Source: Streptomyces sp. CG 926
Lineage (GTDB): Bacteria; Actinomycetota; Actinomycetes; Streptomycetales; Streptomycetaceae
Length of the DNA stretch: 64,000 nucleotides
Assembly: GCF_003148825.1 (NCBI RefSeq)
Contig: NZ_QGGZ01000014.1
Location: forward strand, 62,001 to 126,000
Reading direction: 5' to 3'
Below are positions 1 to 8,108 of this stretch, piece after piece (the stretch's first letter is position 1; each line of letters begins with the position of its first letter). The position numbers were made by a program, and so were the translations under genes. The notes beneath the pieces were generated by a model. The model was not told the DNA's origin, made no database searches, and worked only from the letters and a program-made list of their open reading frames with translations.

Positions 1-11
1 ACCGGGCAGGC

Positions 12-977
12 ATGCCGGCCGCCGTGCACTTCCAGCGGCTCGGGGACCTCGTCGAGTACGCGGCGGACGGCGTCGACCGTACTCGCCTCCTGCCCGGCCC
101 GCCCCCGCCCGCGTCCCCGCCCGGCGGGGCGGATCTTCCGGACCCGCTGCGGGTGTTCGCCGAGCGGGCCGTCGGCCGGATCGTGCGGACGGCCGACGTC
201 TCCTGGCCGCGCGCCGGTGGCCGGGTCTGGCGGCTCACCGGATCCGGTGGCGGCACCTGGTACCTCAAGCACCACGGCGGGCCACGGTTCCACGACCGGG
301 AGGTGGCCGCGTACCGGACGTGGGCGCCGGGGCTCGGGCGCCGGGTTCCGCGCCTCGTCGCTTGTGACCCGGTCGCGCGCGCCGTCGTCGTCACCGCGCT
401 GGCGGGGTGGTCACCGCACGGCATGGACCTCGACCCGGCGACCGAGGTACGCCTGCAGCAGGGGCTGGGCCGGCTCGCCGCCGCTCTGCACGGCGCCTGC
501 CCGGAGCGCCCCGCCGGGCCGTCCTCGGCCTCCGACACCGTGAAGCGGCAGTTGGAGGAGGCCCGACCGCATCTGGCCGCCGGGGACGGGGAGCTGGTCC
601 GCGCCCTGGCCCGCGCCTACGAGGAGCTGCCGCCGCCGGTTCTGGTGCCCACGCACGGGGACCTCCAGTACCGCAACGTGCTCCTGTCCGACGACGGTGA
701 GGTGCGGCTCTTCGACTTCGAGCGGTCGGAGTACGCCACCGCCACCCGGGACATGGTGCGCCTCGGCGACACCTGGGCGGGGCGGCGCGACCTGCGCACC
801 GCCTTCCTCGACGGTTACGGCAGAGCGCTCACCTCCGTCGAGGAGCACCGGCTGGAGTGCGAGTCCGCCTTCGACGCGGTGTCCGGGATCGCCTACGGAG
901 TCGCCCACGACGACCCCGAGATCGTCGAGCGGGGCCACCGCACCCTGTATCGGCTGCACGCCGCCCGAAGGCCGTGA
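12..977 (+). CDS. Aminoglycoside phosphotransferase (APH) family kinase
   Basis: Protein-kinase-like small-molecule phosphotransferase. The catalytic loop HGDLQYRN is at about residues 215-222 and the metal-binding segment LFDFE at about 233-237, the usual APH order and spacing. An N-lobe lysine lies in the segment WYLKHHGG. The substrate cannot be told: the family includes antibiotic kinases, homoserine/choline kinases and many uncharacterised actinobacterial members. The frame is open to the window edge, so the true start could lie upstream; the first 35 residues are Pro/Gly-rich and may not be translated. The gene converges on the FtsX-type permease with a 10-base gap. Confidence 0.8.
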   Translation: MPAAVHFQRLGDLVEYAADGVDRTRLLPGPPPPASPPGGADLPDPLRVFAERAVGRIVRTADVSWPRAGGRVWRLTGSGGGTWYLKHHGGPRFHDREVAAYRTWAPGLGRRVPRLVACDPVARAVVVTALAGWSPHGMDLDPATEVRLQQGLGRLAAALHGACPERPAGPSSASDTVKRQLEEARPHLAAGDGELVRALARAYEELPPPVLVPTHGDLQYRNVLLSDDGEVRLFDFERSEYATATRDMVRLGDTWAGRRDLRTAFLDGYGRALTSVEEHRLECESAFDAVSGIAYGVAHDDPEIVERGHRTLYRLHAARRP

Positions 978-987
978 CCCTGGAGCG

Positions 988-3333
988 TCAGAGCGTCTCG
1001 CTGAGCGAGTCGGCCGGCCGCCGCCGTGCCGCCCGCGTCGCCGGCAGCGCCGCCGCCGCCACCGCGCCCAGGACCGCTACGGCGATCACGGTCGACAGCA
1101 CGGCCGGTGACGGCAGTTGGGCGACGCCCGCGCCGATCCCGCTGGAGGCCCCCTGGGTGTCCACCAGCCAGCTGCCGAACAACGCCCCCAGAGCCGTGCC
1201 CACCACGGCGGATGCCAATGCCGTCAGTCCGGCGGCCGTCACGATCATCGAGCCGATCTGCCGCGGCGTCAGCCCGATCGCCTTCAGCGCGAGCAGGTCC
1301 CGGCCTCGGTCCCGTACGCCCGTACCGATCAGCGTCAGCAATTCGATCAGGCCGATCAGCGCGAGGACCGCGATCAGGGCGGCGATCACCGCGCGTGCCG
1401 GTTCCAGCCGGTCGACCGGGTTGGGCGTCTGCCGGACCTCCAGGGCGGTGCCCGTCGTCCCGGCGAGCGCGGCGCTCACGGCCACGGGGTCCGCGCCCTC
1501 GCGCAGTACGAGGGCGTGGATGTCGGGGCGCAGCTCCGGGTCCCGCTCCCGCAGCGTGTCGATGGTCGTGGTGATCACCCGGCCCCCGGAATCGGGTTCG
1601 ATGGTGCGGCCGACGACGTGCAGGATCTGCGGTCGTCCCTCGACGGTCATCCGTACCCAGGCGCCGACGCGGACCCCGAGGAGGTCGAGCAGTCCTTGGC
1701 CGGCCACCGCCTCGTCCGGCCCGCTGACGGATCGGCCTTCGACGACCTTGGACGGGTACGGGTGCCGGGCCGTGCCCAGGCCTCGGAGCGTGATCGTGCC
1801 GGTCTGTCCCGGCACGAGCGCCGCCATCTCGGCGCCGGGGTGGACCGCGGCGACGTCCGGGACCGCCGCGAGGGCCCGCTCCTGATCCGCGTCGTTCACC
1901 CCGGCCGACTGTCCGGCCCGTACGGTCAGTGCCGCGGGCAGTCCCATCTGCGCGGGTCGGGTGCGGAACTGGTCGAGGGTCGACCAGGCGACGAGTGCGA
2001 CGGTGATGAGGACCAGCGGCAGGGCGAGCCGGGCCACGGCTGCGAGGGTGCGGCCGCGCCGGGGGAAGGCCGCCCGCCAGCCCAGGACCAGGGCGGGTGG
2101 CACGCGTGCACCGAGGGCTCGTCTGCCGAGCGCGGTCATCGGCGCGGCGGACGGCAGCGCCGCGCGGGCCACCGGCACCGGGGGGACCCGGCCGGCCCGC
2201 CAGGCCGAGAGCCCGGTAGCGGCCGCGATCAGCAGCACCGCGCCGCAGGGAATGCCGATCATGAGCGCGGTGTGGCCGGGCAGGTCCTGCCATACGGCGG
2301 TCGCCTCCCCGATCCGCCCGGGTATCCGGGAGCCGAGCAGGGCGATCGCCGCCGTGCCGAGGGCCACGCCGAGCAGGGCGAAGGCCAGGTGCTGTACGAG
2401 GAAGCCGCGGGTGACCTGGCCGGGGGTGAAGCCGACGGCCTTGAGGACGGCGATGTCGCGGAGCTGGCCGCGGACGCGGGCGCCGATCGCTCCGGCGGCG
2501 GCGAGCGCCGCCGCGAGCAGCGCGCCGAGCCCGAACACGGCGAACATCTGCCCGAGCAGTCGGTCGTCGCCGCCCGCCTCGTCCCGTGCCTGCTGCCATT
2601 TGGTGACCTGGGCGACCCGGTCGGCGCCGAGGAGGGTCACGGCCCGCTGGACGGTGAAGTCGGTGTCGTCCGGGTCGTTCAGGCGCAGGCCCACGCTCTG
2701 CCCGGTGTCGCCGTGGGCGACCTCGTCGAGGGTGCCGTCGAGCACCCAGCCGATGCCGGGCCCGCCGCCCGGGTGGTAGCGGGGTTCGGCCACCTCGGCG
2801 ATCCCGCTGACCTCCAGTGCGTGGGGCGCGCCGTCCGGGCCGGTGACCCGTAGGGTGTCGCCCGGTTCCGCCCAGAGGGCTCGCGCGACCGAGGCCTCCA
2901 GTACGACGGCGCCGTTGCCGGTGCCCGTGCCGGCCGCGGTGGTGTCGGGTCGGGTGAGCCAGCTGCCGTCGGTGACGAGCGGCCGTCCGGTCTCCGGGGG
3001 CGCCGCTCCGGCCGCGCGTAGCGTCACCCCGACCCGGGCGCCGCGTGACTCGACGGTGGTAGCGGTCGTGCGGTAGGGCCCGGAGAGGGCGGCGACCCCG
3101 TCCACGTGGGAGAGGGCGGTGGTGTCCGCACCGGCGCGGGTGTGCAGCCAGATGTGTGCGCCGTGGGACTGGTTGAAGACGCGTTGCCAGGGGTTGGCGG
3201 CGTAGCCGAACAGTGCGCCGGCCAGCAGGAGCGAGGCGATGATCCCGGCGCTGGCCAGGACGACGAAGAGGGCTTCGCCGCGGTGTGCGCGGAAGTCTGC
3301 GTGCGCCCAGCGCAGCGTGGCCCGCACGGTCAC
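988..3333 (-). CDS. FtsX-like ABC transporter permease (two-domain)
   Basis: Membrane permease of the MacB/FtsX class, 781 residues. One membrane segment lies near residues 20-42, followed by a large extracellular domain and three helices between about 263 and 385. A second half begins with a helix near 425-450, then another extracellular domain and three helices from about 648 to 768. Such proteins transmit force to extracytoplasmic partners or export lipids and peptides; they are not classic importers. The chosen GTG start overlaps the stop codon of the upstream ATPase gene (GTGA), so translation is probably coupled. It is last in a PadR-ATPase-permease operon. A much longer open frame upstream is a shadow of the ATPase gene. 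Confidence 0.9.
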   Translation of the reverse strand: MTVRATLRWAHADFRAHRGEALFVVLASAGIIASLLLAGALFGYAANPWQRVFNQSHGAHIWLHTRAGADTTALSHVDGVAALSGPYRTTATTVESRGARVGVTLRAAGAAPPETGRPLVTDGSWLTRPDTTAAGTGTGNGAVVLEASVARALWAEPGDTLRVTGPDGAPHALEVSGIAEVAEPRYHPGGGPGIGWVLDGTLDEVAHGDTGQSVGLRLNDPDDTDFTVQRAVTLLGADRVAQVTKWQQARDEAGGDDRLLGQMFAVFGLGALLAAALAAAGAIGARVRGQLRDIAVLKAVGFTPGQVTRGFLVQHLAFALLGVALGTAAIALLGSRIPGRIGEATAVWQDLPGHTALMIGIPCGAVLLIAAATGLSAWRAGRVPPVPVARAALPSAAPMTALGRRALGARVPPALVLGWRAAFPRRGRTLAAVARLALPLVLITVALVAWSTLDQFRTRPAQMGLPAALTVRAGQSAGVNDADQERALAAVPDVAAVHPGAEMAALVPGQTGTITLRGLGTARHPYPSKVVEGRSVSGPDEAVAGQGLLDLLGVRVGAWVRMTVEGRPQILHVVGRTIEPDSGGRVITTTIDTLRERDPELRPDIHALVLREGADPVAVSAALAGTTGTALEVRQTPNPVDRLEPARAVIAALIAVLALIGLIELLTLIGTGVRDRGRDLLALKAIGLTPRQIGSMIVTAAGLTALASAVVGTALGALFGSWLVDTQGASSGIGAGVAQLPSPAVLSTVIAVAVLGAVAAAALPATRAARRRPADSLSETL

Positions 3334-4139
3334 TCCTTGAGTTCCAGGTCCAGGTCCAGCACGCCGGAGACGCCGCGGGCCGGGCCGCGGCGTGCGCCGC
3401 CGAGCTGCGCGTCGTCGGCTATGCGCCCGTCGAAGAAGCTGACGACGCGGTCGGCGGCGCTGGCCATCCGGGCGTCGTGGGTGACCATCACGATCGTCTG
3501 GCCGCGCTGGTGGAACCGGGAGAGCAGCCGTAGCACCTCGCGGGTGCCCTTGCTGTCGAGGCTGCCGGCGGGTTCGTCGGCGAGGAGCAGCGCCGGGTGG
3601 TTGACCAGGGCGCGGGCGAGTGCGACGCGTTGCTGTTCGCCGCCGGACAGCTCGCCGGGCATCGAGCGTTCGCGGCCTTCGAGGCCGAGTTCGGCGAGCA
3701 GTTCGGCCCGGGATGCGCGGGCGGCCTTCGGGGAGGCGCCGGCGAGCAGGGCGGGGAGTTCGACGTTGTCGGCGACGGTGAGGTTGGAGACGAGGTTGAA
3801 GAACTGGAAGACGACGCCGATGCTGCGGCGCCGCAGGACCGCCCAGCGGGCTTCGCGGTACTGGTCGACCCGCTCTCCGCCGATCCACAGTTTTCCGCTG
3901 TCGGGGCGTTGGAGGCCGCCCAAGAGGTGCAGCAGGGTGGATTTGCCGGCTCCGGAGGGCCCGGTGACGGCGACGAACTCGCCGGGCCGGACGGACAGGT
4001 CCACCTCGCGTACGGCGTGCACGGGTACGCCCTCACCGTGGTGGGTCTTGGTCAGGCCCTCGGCGCGCACGATGGGCTCGGCGGGGTCGGTGGATCCGCC
4101 GGACGCGCTGGGAGCGGCGGTGGTGGCGTCGTCGCTCAT
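3330..4139 (-). CDS. ABC transporter ATP-binding protein (MacB/LolD class)
   Basis: ATPase partner of the adjacent FtsX-type permease, 269 residues. Walker A GPSGAGKST is at 60-68, the Q-loop glutamine at 112, the signature LSGGEQQR at 164-171, Walker B ALLLADEP at 183-190 and the switch histidine at 221. The D-loop reads SLDSKGT, as is common in this class. Its start overlaps the stop of the padR gene by four bases (ATGA) and its stop overlaps the permease start, so the three genes form one tightly coupled operon. An N-terminal extension of about 20 low-complexity residues precedes the fold. Confidence 0.95.
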   Translation of the reverse strand: MSDDATTAAPSASGGSTDPAEPIVRAEGLTKTHHGEGVPVHAVREVDLSVRPGEFVAVTGPSGAGKSTLLHLLGGLQRPDSGKLWIGGERVDQYREARWAVLRRRSIGVVFQFFNLVSNLTVADNVELPALLAGASPKAARASRAELLAELGLEGRERSMPGELSGGEQQRVALARALVNHPALLLADEPAGSLDSKGTREVLRLLSRFHQRGQTIVMVTHDARMASAADRVVSFFDGRIADDAQLGGARRGPARGVSGVLDLDLELKE

Positions 4140-4642
4140 TCCAGCTCCTCCTGGCAGCGTTCGAGCCAGTCGAGGTCGGCCTGCAGGTGCAGCATGGCGC
4201 CCTCGATCAGCAGTTGGGAGATCTTGTTGTCGCGGTCCTCCGCCGCGGCCAGCTTGGACAGGTCCCGCATGGTGTTGAGGTACTGCCTCCGCTGCTTGTT
4301 GATCAGCGCGACCGGATCGGCCAGACCCGACCGGGGTGCGAGGGCGAGTTTCATGAAGAACTCGTCCCGTACCCGGGGTTCCTCGGCGGTCTCCTCGAAC
4401 CAGGCCTGCACGGCTTCGCGTCCGGCGTCCGTGAGCCGGTAGGTGCGCTTGTTGGGGCGTCCCGACTGCTCGACGTCCTCGCCCTCGATCAGGCCGCTCT
4501 TCTCCAGCCGTCCGAGGGTGACGTAGATCTGGCCGACGTTGGGCTGAGGGTACGCGGCGCCCAGGAGCTTCTCAAGGTCCTGCTTCAGCTCGTAACCGTG
4601 CGCAGGGCTACGGGTGAGGAGCGCAAGGAGCGCCAGCCGCAC
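4136..4642 (-). CDS. PadR-family transcriptional regulator
   Basis: Winged-helix regulator of 168 residues with the PadR opening: LALLALL, then HGYELKQDLE, then a recognition region around QIYVTLGRLEKSGLI and the wing KRTYRLTDAG. The C-terminal half is helical, as in PadR subfamily 2 dimerisation domains. It starts at GTG preceded by a strong AAGGAGG ribosome site. It is the first gene of the operon with the ABC ATPase and permease. By analogy with other PadR/ABC pairs (inference) it probably represses its own operon until a toxic ligand is bound. It is divergent from a solute-binding protein gene. Confidence 0.92.
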   Translation of the reverse strand: MRLALLALLTRSPAHGYELKQDLEKLLGAAYPQPNVGQIYVTLGRLEKSGLIEGEDVEQSGRPNKRTYRLTDAGREAVQAWFEETAEEPRVRDEFFMKLALAPRSGLADPVALINKQRRQYLNTMRDLSKLAAAEDRDNKISQLLIEGAMLHLQADLDWLERCQEELE

Positions 4643-4810
4643 TCGCTCCCCCTCCTTCCCGCTCCGTAGTCAACGGTTCACTCGGCAGCGGGCCGAGTTG
4701 CGCCGCCGTCCGTCTCGTCTGCCTGGGCGTCTAGTATCGCCCATGCCTAACGGGTATATATAGGCCACGATGGTCGGCGACGCAGCCGGATCGTGCACTG
4801 GGAGGAATCT
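4643..4810. promoter_or_regulatory. Divergent promoter region between padR operon and solute-binding protein gene
   Basis: The 168-base intergenic region holds an unusual AT block, TATATATA at 4755-4762, in otherwise GC-rich DNA. It could be the -10 region for the rightward gene, whose GGAGGA ribosome site is at 4801-4806. PadR regulators often bind AT-rich dyads, so this is a plausible operator, but no second copy was seen. Confidence 0.35.
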
Positions 4811-6085
4811 ATGCGGTGGATACGTGCCGCGGGTAGAGCTCTCCTGGTCGGGGCGGTCGTCCTGGCGGGGTACACCGGTCTCGGCGCCCGCGCCGACACG
4901 GGTCCCGCGTCCGAGGACCGCGGTCCGCTGACGCTCGTGACGGCGGGCGATCTGACGAACTACCTCCCGCCGCTCCTGGAGGACTGGAACGAGGCCCATC
5001 CCGACGAGCGCGTCACGCTCGTCGAACTGCCGGACTCGGCGGACGAGACCCGGGCCCAGATGATCAGTGAGCTGCGATCGGGCCGCGACCGGTTCGACGT
5101 GTTGAACATCGACGTCGCCTGGACCTCCGAGTTCGCGGCGGCCGGTTGGATCTCCCCGCTCCGGCGTGAGCGCTTCCCGTTGGATTCCTTCCTGCGACCC
5201 GTCGTCGACACCGCGACCTTCGACGGCCGGTTGTACGCGGTCCCGTACGTCACGAACGCCGGGCTGCTCTACTACCGCAAGGACATCCTGGATCGGGAGG
5301 GCGAGGTAGCGCCGCGCACCTGGGACGAGCTGGCCCGCCAGGCGCGGACGATCGCCCCGAAGTACGGACTGGACGGTTACGCCGGCCAGTTCCTGCCGTA
5401 CGAGGGGCTCACGGTCAACGTCACCGAGGCGGTGCATTCGGCGGGCGGATCGATTCTGCGCGACGACGGGGCCCGCGTGAGCGTGGACTCGGACGCGGCG
5501 CGCGCAGGACTGCGGTTCCTCGCGGACGGGGTGCGGGAGGGCTGGATCTCCCGCGACGCGCTCGGCTACAAGGAGGAGGAGTCGAGGCGGGCCTTCCAGG
5601 ACGGCCGGCTGCTCTTCCTGCGGAACTGGCCCTACGTGTACGCGGACGCGAGCGCGCCGGGGTCGAAGGTGGCGGGCAGCTTCGGTGCCGTACCGCTGCC
5701 CGGACCCGACGGGCCCGGCACCAGCGTGCTGGGCGGCTCCAACCTGGCCGTGAGCAGCCATGCGAGGCATCCGGCGTCGGCGGCCGACCTGATCTCCTAC
5801 CTCACCAGTGAACGGGTCCAGCGGCAGGTCCTCACCAAGGGCTCGTTGCCTCCGGTGCGCGCCGCGCTGTACGAGGACCCGGAGCTGGTCCGGGCATATC
5901 CGTACCTGCCCACGCTGCGCCAGAGCGTGCTGTCGGCGGTGCCGCGCCCCAAGAGTCCGCGCTACGACCAGGTGAGCCTCGCCGTGCAGGCCGTGGCGCA
6001 GGACCTGCTGGCGCTGCGCCGGACGCCGGAGCAGGCGGCGGCGCGGCTCGCGCGTGAGCTCGGCACCATTTCCCGCAAGGGCTGA
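4811..6085 (+). CDS. Extracellular sugar-type solute-binding protein, orphan
   Basis: ABC-type substrate-binding protein of 424 residues with an N-terminal signal segment (arginines, then a hydrophobic stretch to about residue 20). The mature part has the family-1 sugar-binding pattern, including ERVTLVELP, the FDVLNIDVAW segment and a C-terminal region ending in repeated helices. The ATG at 4811 is chosen because GGAGGA sits 5-10 bases upstream; an in-frame GTG at 4793 lacks such a site. The expected lipobox cysteine is replaced: the sequence reads LAGY, so the protein may be released or anchored by its signal helix. No permease gene is directly linked. A perfect hairpin follows the gene. 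Confidence 0.85.
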   Translation: MRWIRAAGRALLVGAVVLAGYTGLGARADTGPASEDRGPLTLVTAGDLTNYLPPLLEDWNEAHPDERVTLVELPDSADETRAQMISELRSGRDRFDVLNIDVAWTSEFAAAGWISPLRRERFPLDSFLRPVVDTATFDGRLYAVPYVTNAGLLYYRKDILDREGEVAPRTWDELARQARTIAPKYGLDGYAGQFLPYEGLTVNVTEAVHSAGGSILRDDGARVSVDSDAARAGLRFLADGVREGWISRDALGYKEEESRRAFQDGRLLFLRNWPYVYADASAPGSKVAGSFGAVPLPGPDGPGTSVLGGSNLAVSSHARHPASAADLISYLTSERVQRQVLTKGSLPPVRAALYEDPELVRAYPYLPTLRQSVLSAVPRPKSPRYDQVSLAVQAVAQDLLALRRTPEQAAARLARELGTISRKG

Positions 6086-6120
6086 CCGCACTCCTCTGCT
6101 CCCTCCTCGTTCCCTCCCTC

Positions 6121-6153
6121 AGGGTCTCTACTTACATGTTAAGTAGAGACCCT
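6121..6153. terminator. Perfect 14-bp stem-loop, likely terminator and possible operator
   Basis: Arms AGGGTCTCTACTTA and TAAGTAGAGACCCT are exact reverse complements around a 5-base loop (CATGT). It lies 35 bases after the solute-binding protein stop, so it can terminate that transcript, although no T-run follows. The right arm contains, on the minus strand, CTACTTAACATG, which recurs on the plus strand in the alpha-glucosidase promoter, so it may also be a regulator site. Confidence 0.7.
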
Positions 6154-6217
6154 TCGTCGTGCATGCGGTCAATCAGGCACAAATCACCCCAGCTTTTCGC
6201 TGTTTCTGGACACATCG

Positions 6218-6253
6218 TTGACACCTTCCGGTCGCTGCTACTTAACATGCATG
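6218..6253 (+). promoter_or_regulatory. Promoter/operator of the alpha-glucosidase gene
   Basis: A consensus -35 TTGACA is at 6218-6223 and a -10-like TAACAT at 6243-6248 (19-base spacing, long). The -10 lies inside CTACTTAACATG (6238-6249), a 12-base sequence found in inverted orientation inside the hairpin about 100 bases upstream. The 10-base palindrome ATGCATGCAT starts at 6247. This layout suggests a repressor site over the -10, but no regulator gene is adjacent. Confidence 0.5.
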
Positions 6254-6309
6254 CATAACAGCGCACCGATCCGGGGCGCTCTCGCATTCAGCAGACAGGT
6301 CGACGCGAG

Positions 6310-7992
6310 ATGCTCAGCACCCTTCCGGCCGCCACCGGCCACCCCTCCCCCGCCGCCACCACCTCGGCCCCTTGGTGGCGCGACGCGGTGATCTACCAGG
6401 TCTACGTCCGCAGCTTCCTCGACAGCACCGGGGACGGCATCGGTGACCTGGCCGGCGTCCGGGCCGGGCTCCCCTACCTGCGCAAGCTCGGTGTCGACGG
6501 CATCTGGCTCAGCCCCTTCTACCCGTCGCCGCAGCACGACCACGGCTACGACGTCGCCGACCACCGCGACGTCGACCCGGTCTACGGCGACCTCGTGGAG
6601 TTCGACCGGCTGGTGGCCGACGCCCGTCGGCTCGGGCTGAAGCTGCTGCTCGACATCGTTCCCAACCACTGCTCCAGCGAGCACCCGTGGTTCCAGGAGG
6701 CGCTCGCCGCAAGGCCGGGCAGCCCGGAGCGCGCCCGATTCCACTTCGCGCCCGGCCGTGGCCCGGACGGGACGGAGCCTCCCAACAACTGGCGCGCCAT
6801 GTTCGGCGGTCCCGCCTGGAGCCGGGTCACCGAAGCCGACGGCACCCCGGGCGAGTGGTACCTGCACCTCTTCACGCCCGAGCAGCCCGACCTGAACTGG
6901 CGCGACCCGGCCGTGGGCGACGAGTTCGAGGGGGTGCTGCGCTTCTGGCTGGACCGCGGGGTCGACGGCTTCCGCATCGACGTGGCCGCCGGTCTGTTCA
7001 AGCACCCCGCGCTGCCCGACTCGGACGACCCCGGGGCCGACGAGCGGGCCCGCGACGCCGTCAACCAGCTGGCCTGGAACCGGCCCGAGGTGCACGGCGT
7101 GTGGCGGCGCTGGCGCTCGATCTGCGAGGAGTACACCGCCCTGGACGGCCGCGAGCGGCTGCTGGTCGGCGAGGTCTCCGTGCCCACCGCGCGTGAGCAC
7201 GCCGAGTACGTCCGCCCCGACGAGCTGCACCAGGCGTTCTTCTTCGACCTGCTGAGCGCCCCCTGGGACGCCGACGCCTTCCGGGCGACGATCACCGACG
7301 CGATGCGCGACATCGCCGGCACCGGCTCCACCGTCACCTGGGTGCTCAACAACCACGACCAGGTCCGCACGGTCACCCGCTACGCGGGCGAGCCCGGGGT
7401 GGAAGGCAGCGGTCTGGGGGCGGCCCGCGCCCGCGCCGCGGCCCTCCTGATGCTCGCACTGCCCGGCGCCGCCTATGTCTACCAGGGCGAGGAGCTCGGC
7501 CTCCCCGAGGTGCTCGACCTGCCCGACGAGGTGCTCACCGATCCGATCTTCCGCCGTACGGGCAGCCGCAAGCACGTCCGGGACGGCTGCCGCGTGCCGC
7601 TGCCCTGGTCCGGGCACGCCTCCCCGTTCGGCTTCTCCGGGTCGGCGGCCGGCGCCAAGCCGTGGCTGCCGCAGCCCGAGTGGTTCGCCGAGCACGCCAC
7701 CGACCGTGCCCTGGCCGACACGCATTCCTTCTGGCACCTCTACCGCGACGGGCTCCAGCTGCGACGCACCCTGCCGCAACTGGGCGAAGGCCCCCTGCAG
7801 TGGCTGGACGCGCCGCCGCAGGTGCTCGCGATCGCCCGCGGCGACGGCCTCGTCTGCGCCGTGAACTTCGGCACCGAGCCGGTGCCCGCCCCGGTCCCCG
7901 GCACTCCACTGCTCGCCAGCGGTCCCTGTCCCGACGGGGTGCTCCCCGCGGCGACCGCCGCCTGGTGGACGGCCGACTGCCCGACCCGGTGA
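6310..7992 (+). CDS. aglA: GH13 alpha-glucosidase (oligo-1,6-glucosidase type)
   Basis: Cytoplasmic glycoside hydrolase of 560 residues that probably hydrolyses imported alpha-glucosides to glucose. All GH13 signatures are present: WWRDAVIYQVYVRSF near the start, DIVPNHCS (region I), GFRIDVA with the nucleophile Asp224 (region II), VGEV with the acid/base Glu288 (region III) and NNHD with Asp350 (region IV). There is no signal peptide. It heads a group of genes for a binding protein and two permeases, the arrangement of alpha-glucoside (agl) utilisation loci. The ATG follows a weak purine stretch. The symbol is assigned by analogy. Trehalulose, maltose, sucrose isomers or isomaltose are all possible substrates. 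Confidence 0.9.
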   Translation: MLSTLPAATGHPSPAATTSAPWWRDAVIYQVYVRSFLDSTGDGIGDLAGVRAGLPYLRKLGVDGIWLSPFYPSPQHDHGYDVADHRDVDPVYGDLVEFDRLVADARRLGLKLLLDIVPNHCSSEHPWFQEALAARPGSPERARFHFAPGRGPDGTEPPNNWRAMFGGPAWSRVTEADGTPGEWYLHLFTPEQPDLNWRDPAVGDEFEGVLRFWLDRGVDGFRIDVAAGLFKHPALPDSDDPGADERARDAVNQLAWNRPEVHGVWRRWRSICEEYTALDGRERLLVGEVSVPTAREHAEYVRPDELHQAFFFDLLSAPWDADAFRATITDAMRDIAGTGSTVTWVLNNHDQVRTVTRYAGEPGVEGSGLGAARARAAALLMLALPGAAYVYQGEELGLPEVLDLPDEVLTDPIFRRTGSRKHVRDGCRVPLPWSGHASPFGFSGSAAGAKPWLPQPEWFAEHATDRALADTHSFWHLYRDGLQLRRTLPQLGEGPLQWLDAPPQVLAIARGDGLVCAVNFGTEPVPAPVPGTPLLASGPCPDGVLPAATAAWWTADCPTR

Positions 7993-8108
7993 CCCCCGGC
8001 CCCTGACCTCCCCCGCTCTCTCCTCTCCGCCCTCTCCCTTCCCCGCGCACCCCTCCGCGTACGTCCGGACCCCACCCCGCGCCCGGACCTCCAGACAAGG
8101 ACTCCCTC

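Noticed and set aside
893..2599. Long minus-strand open frame (568 codons) over the FtsX-type gene
   Set aside because: Arg/Pro/Gly-rich with no motif; it is a high-GC shadow of the permease gene.
7993..8108. Pyrimidine-rich tract between alpha-glucosidase and lipoprotein genes as a possible regulatory RNA
   Set aside because: No stable fold or known motif; it may simply be an unstructured leader.
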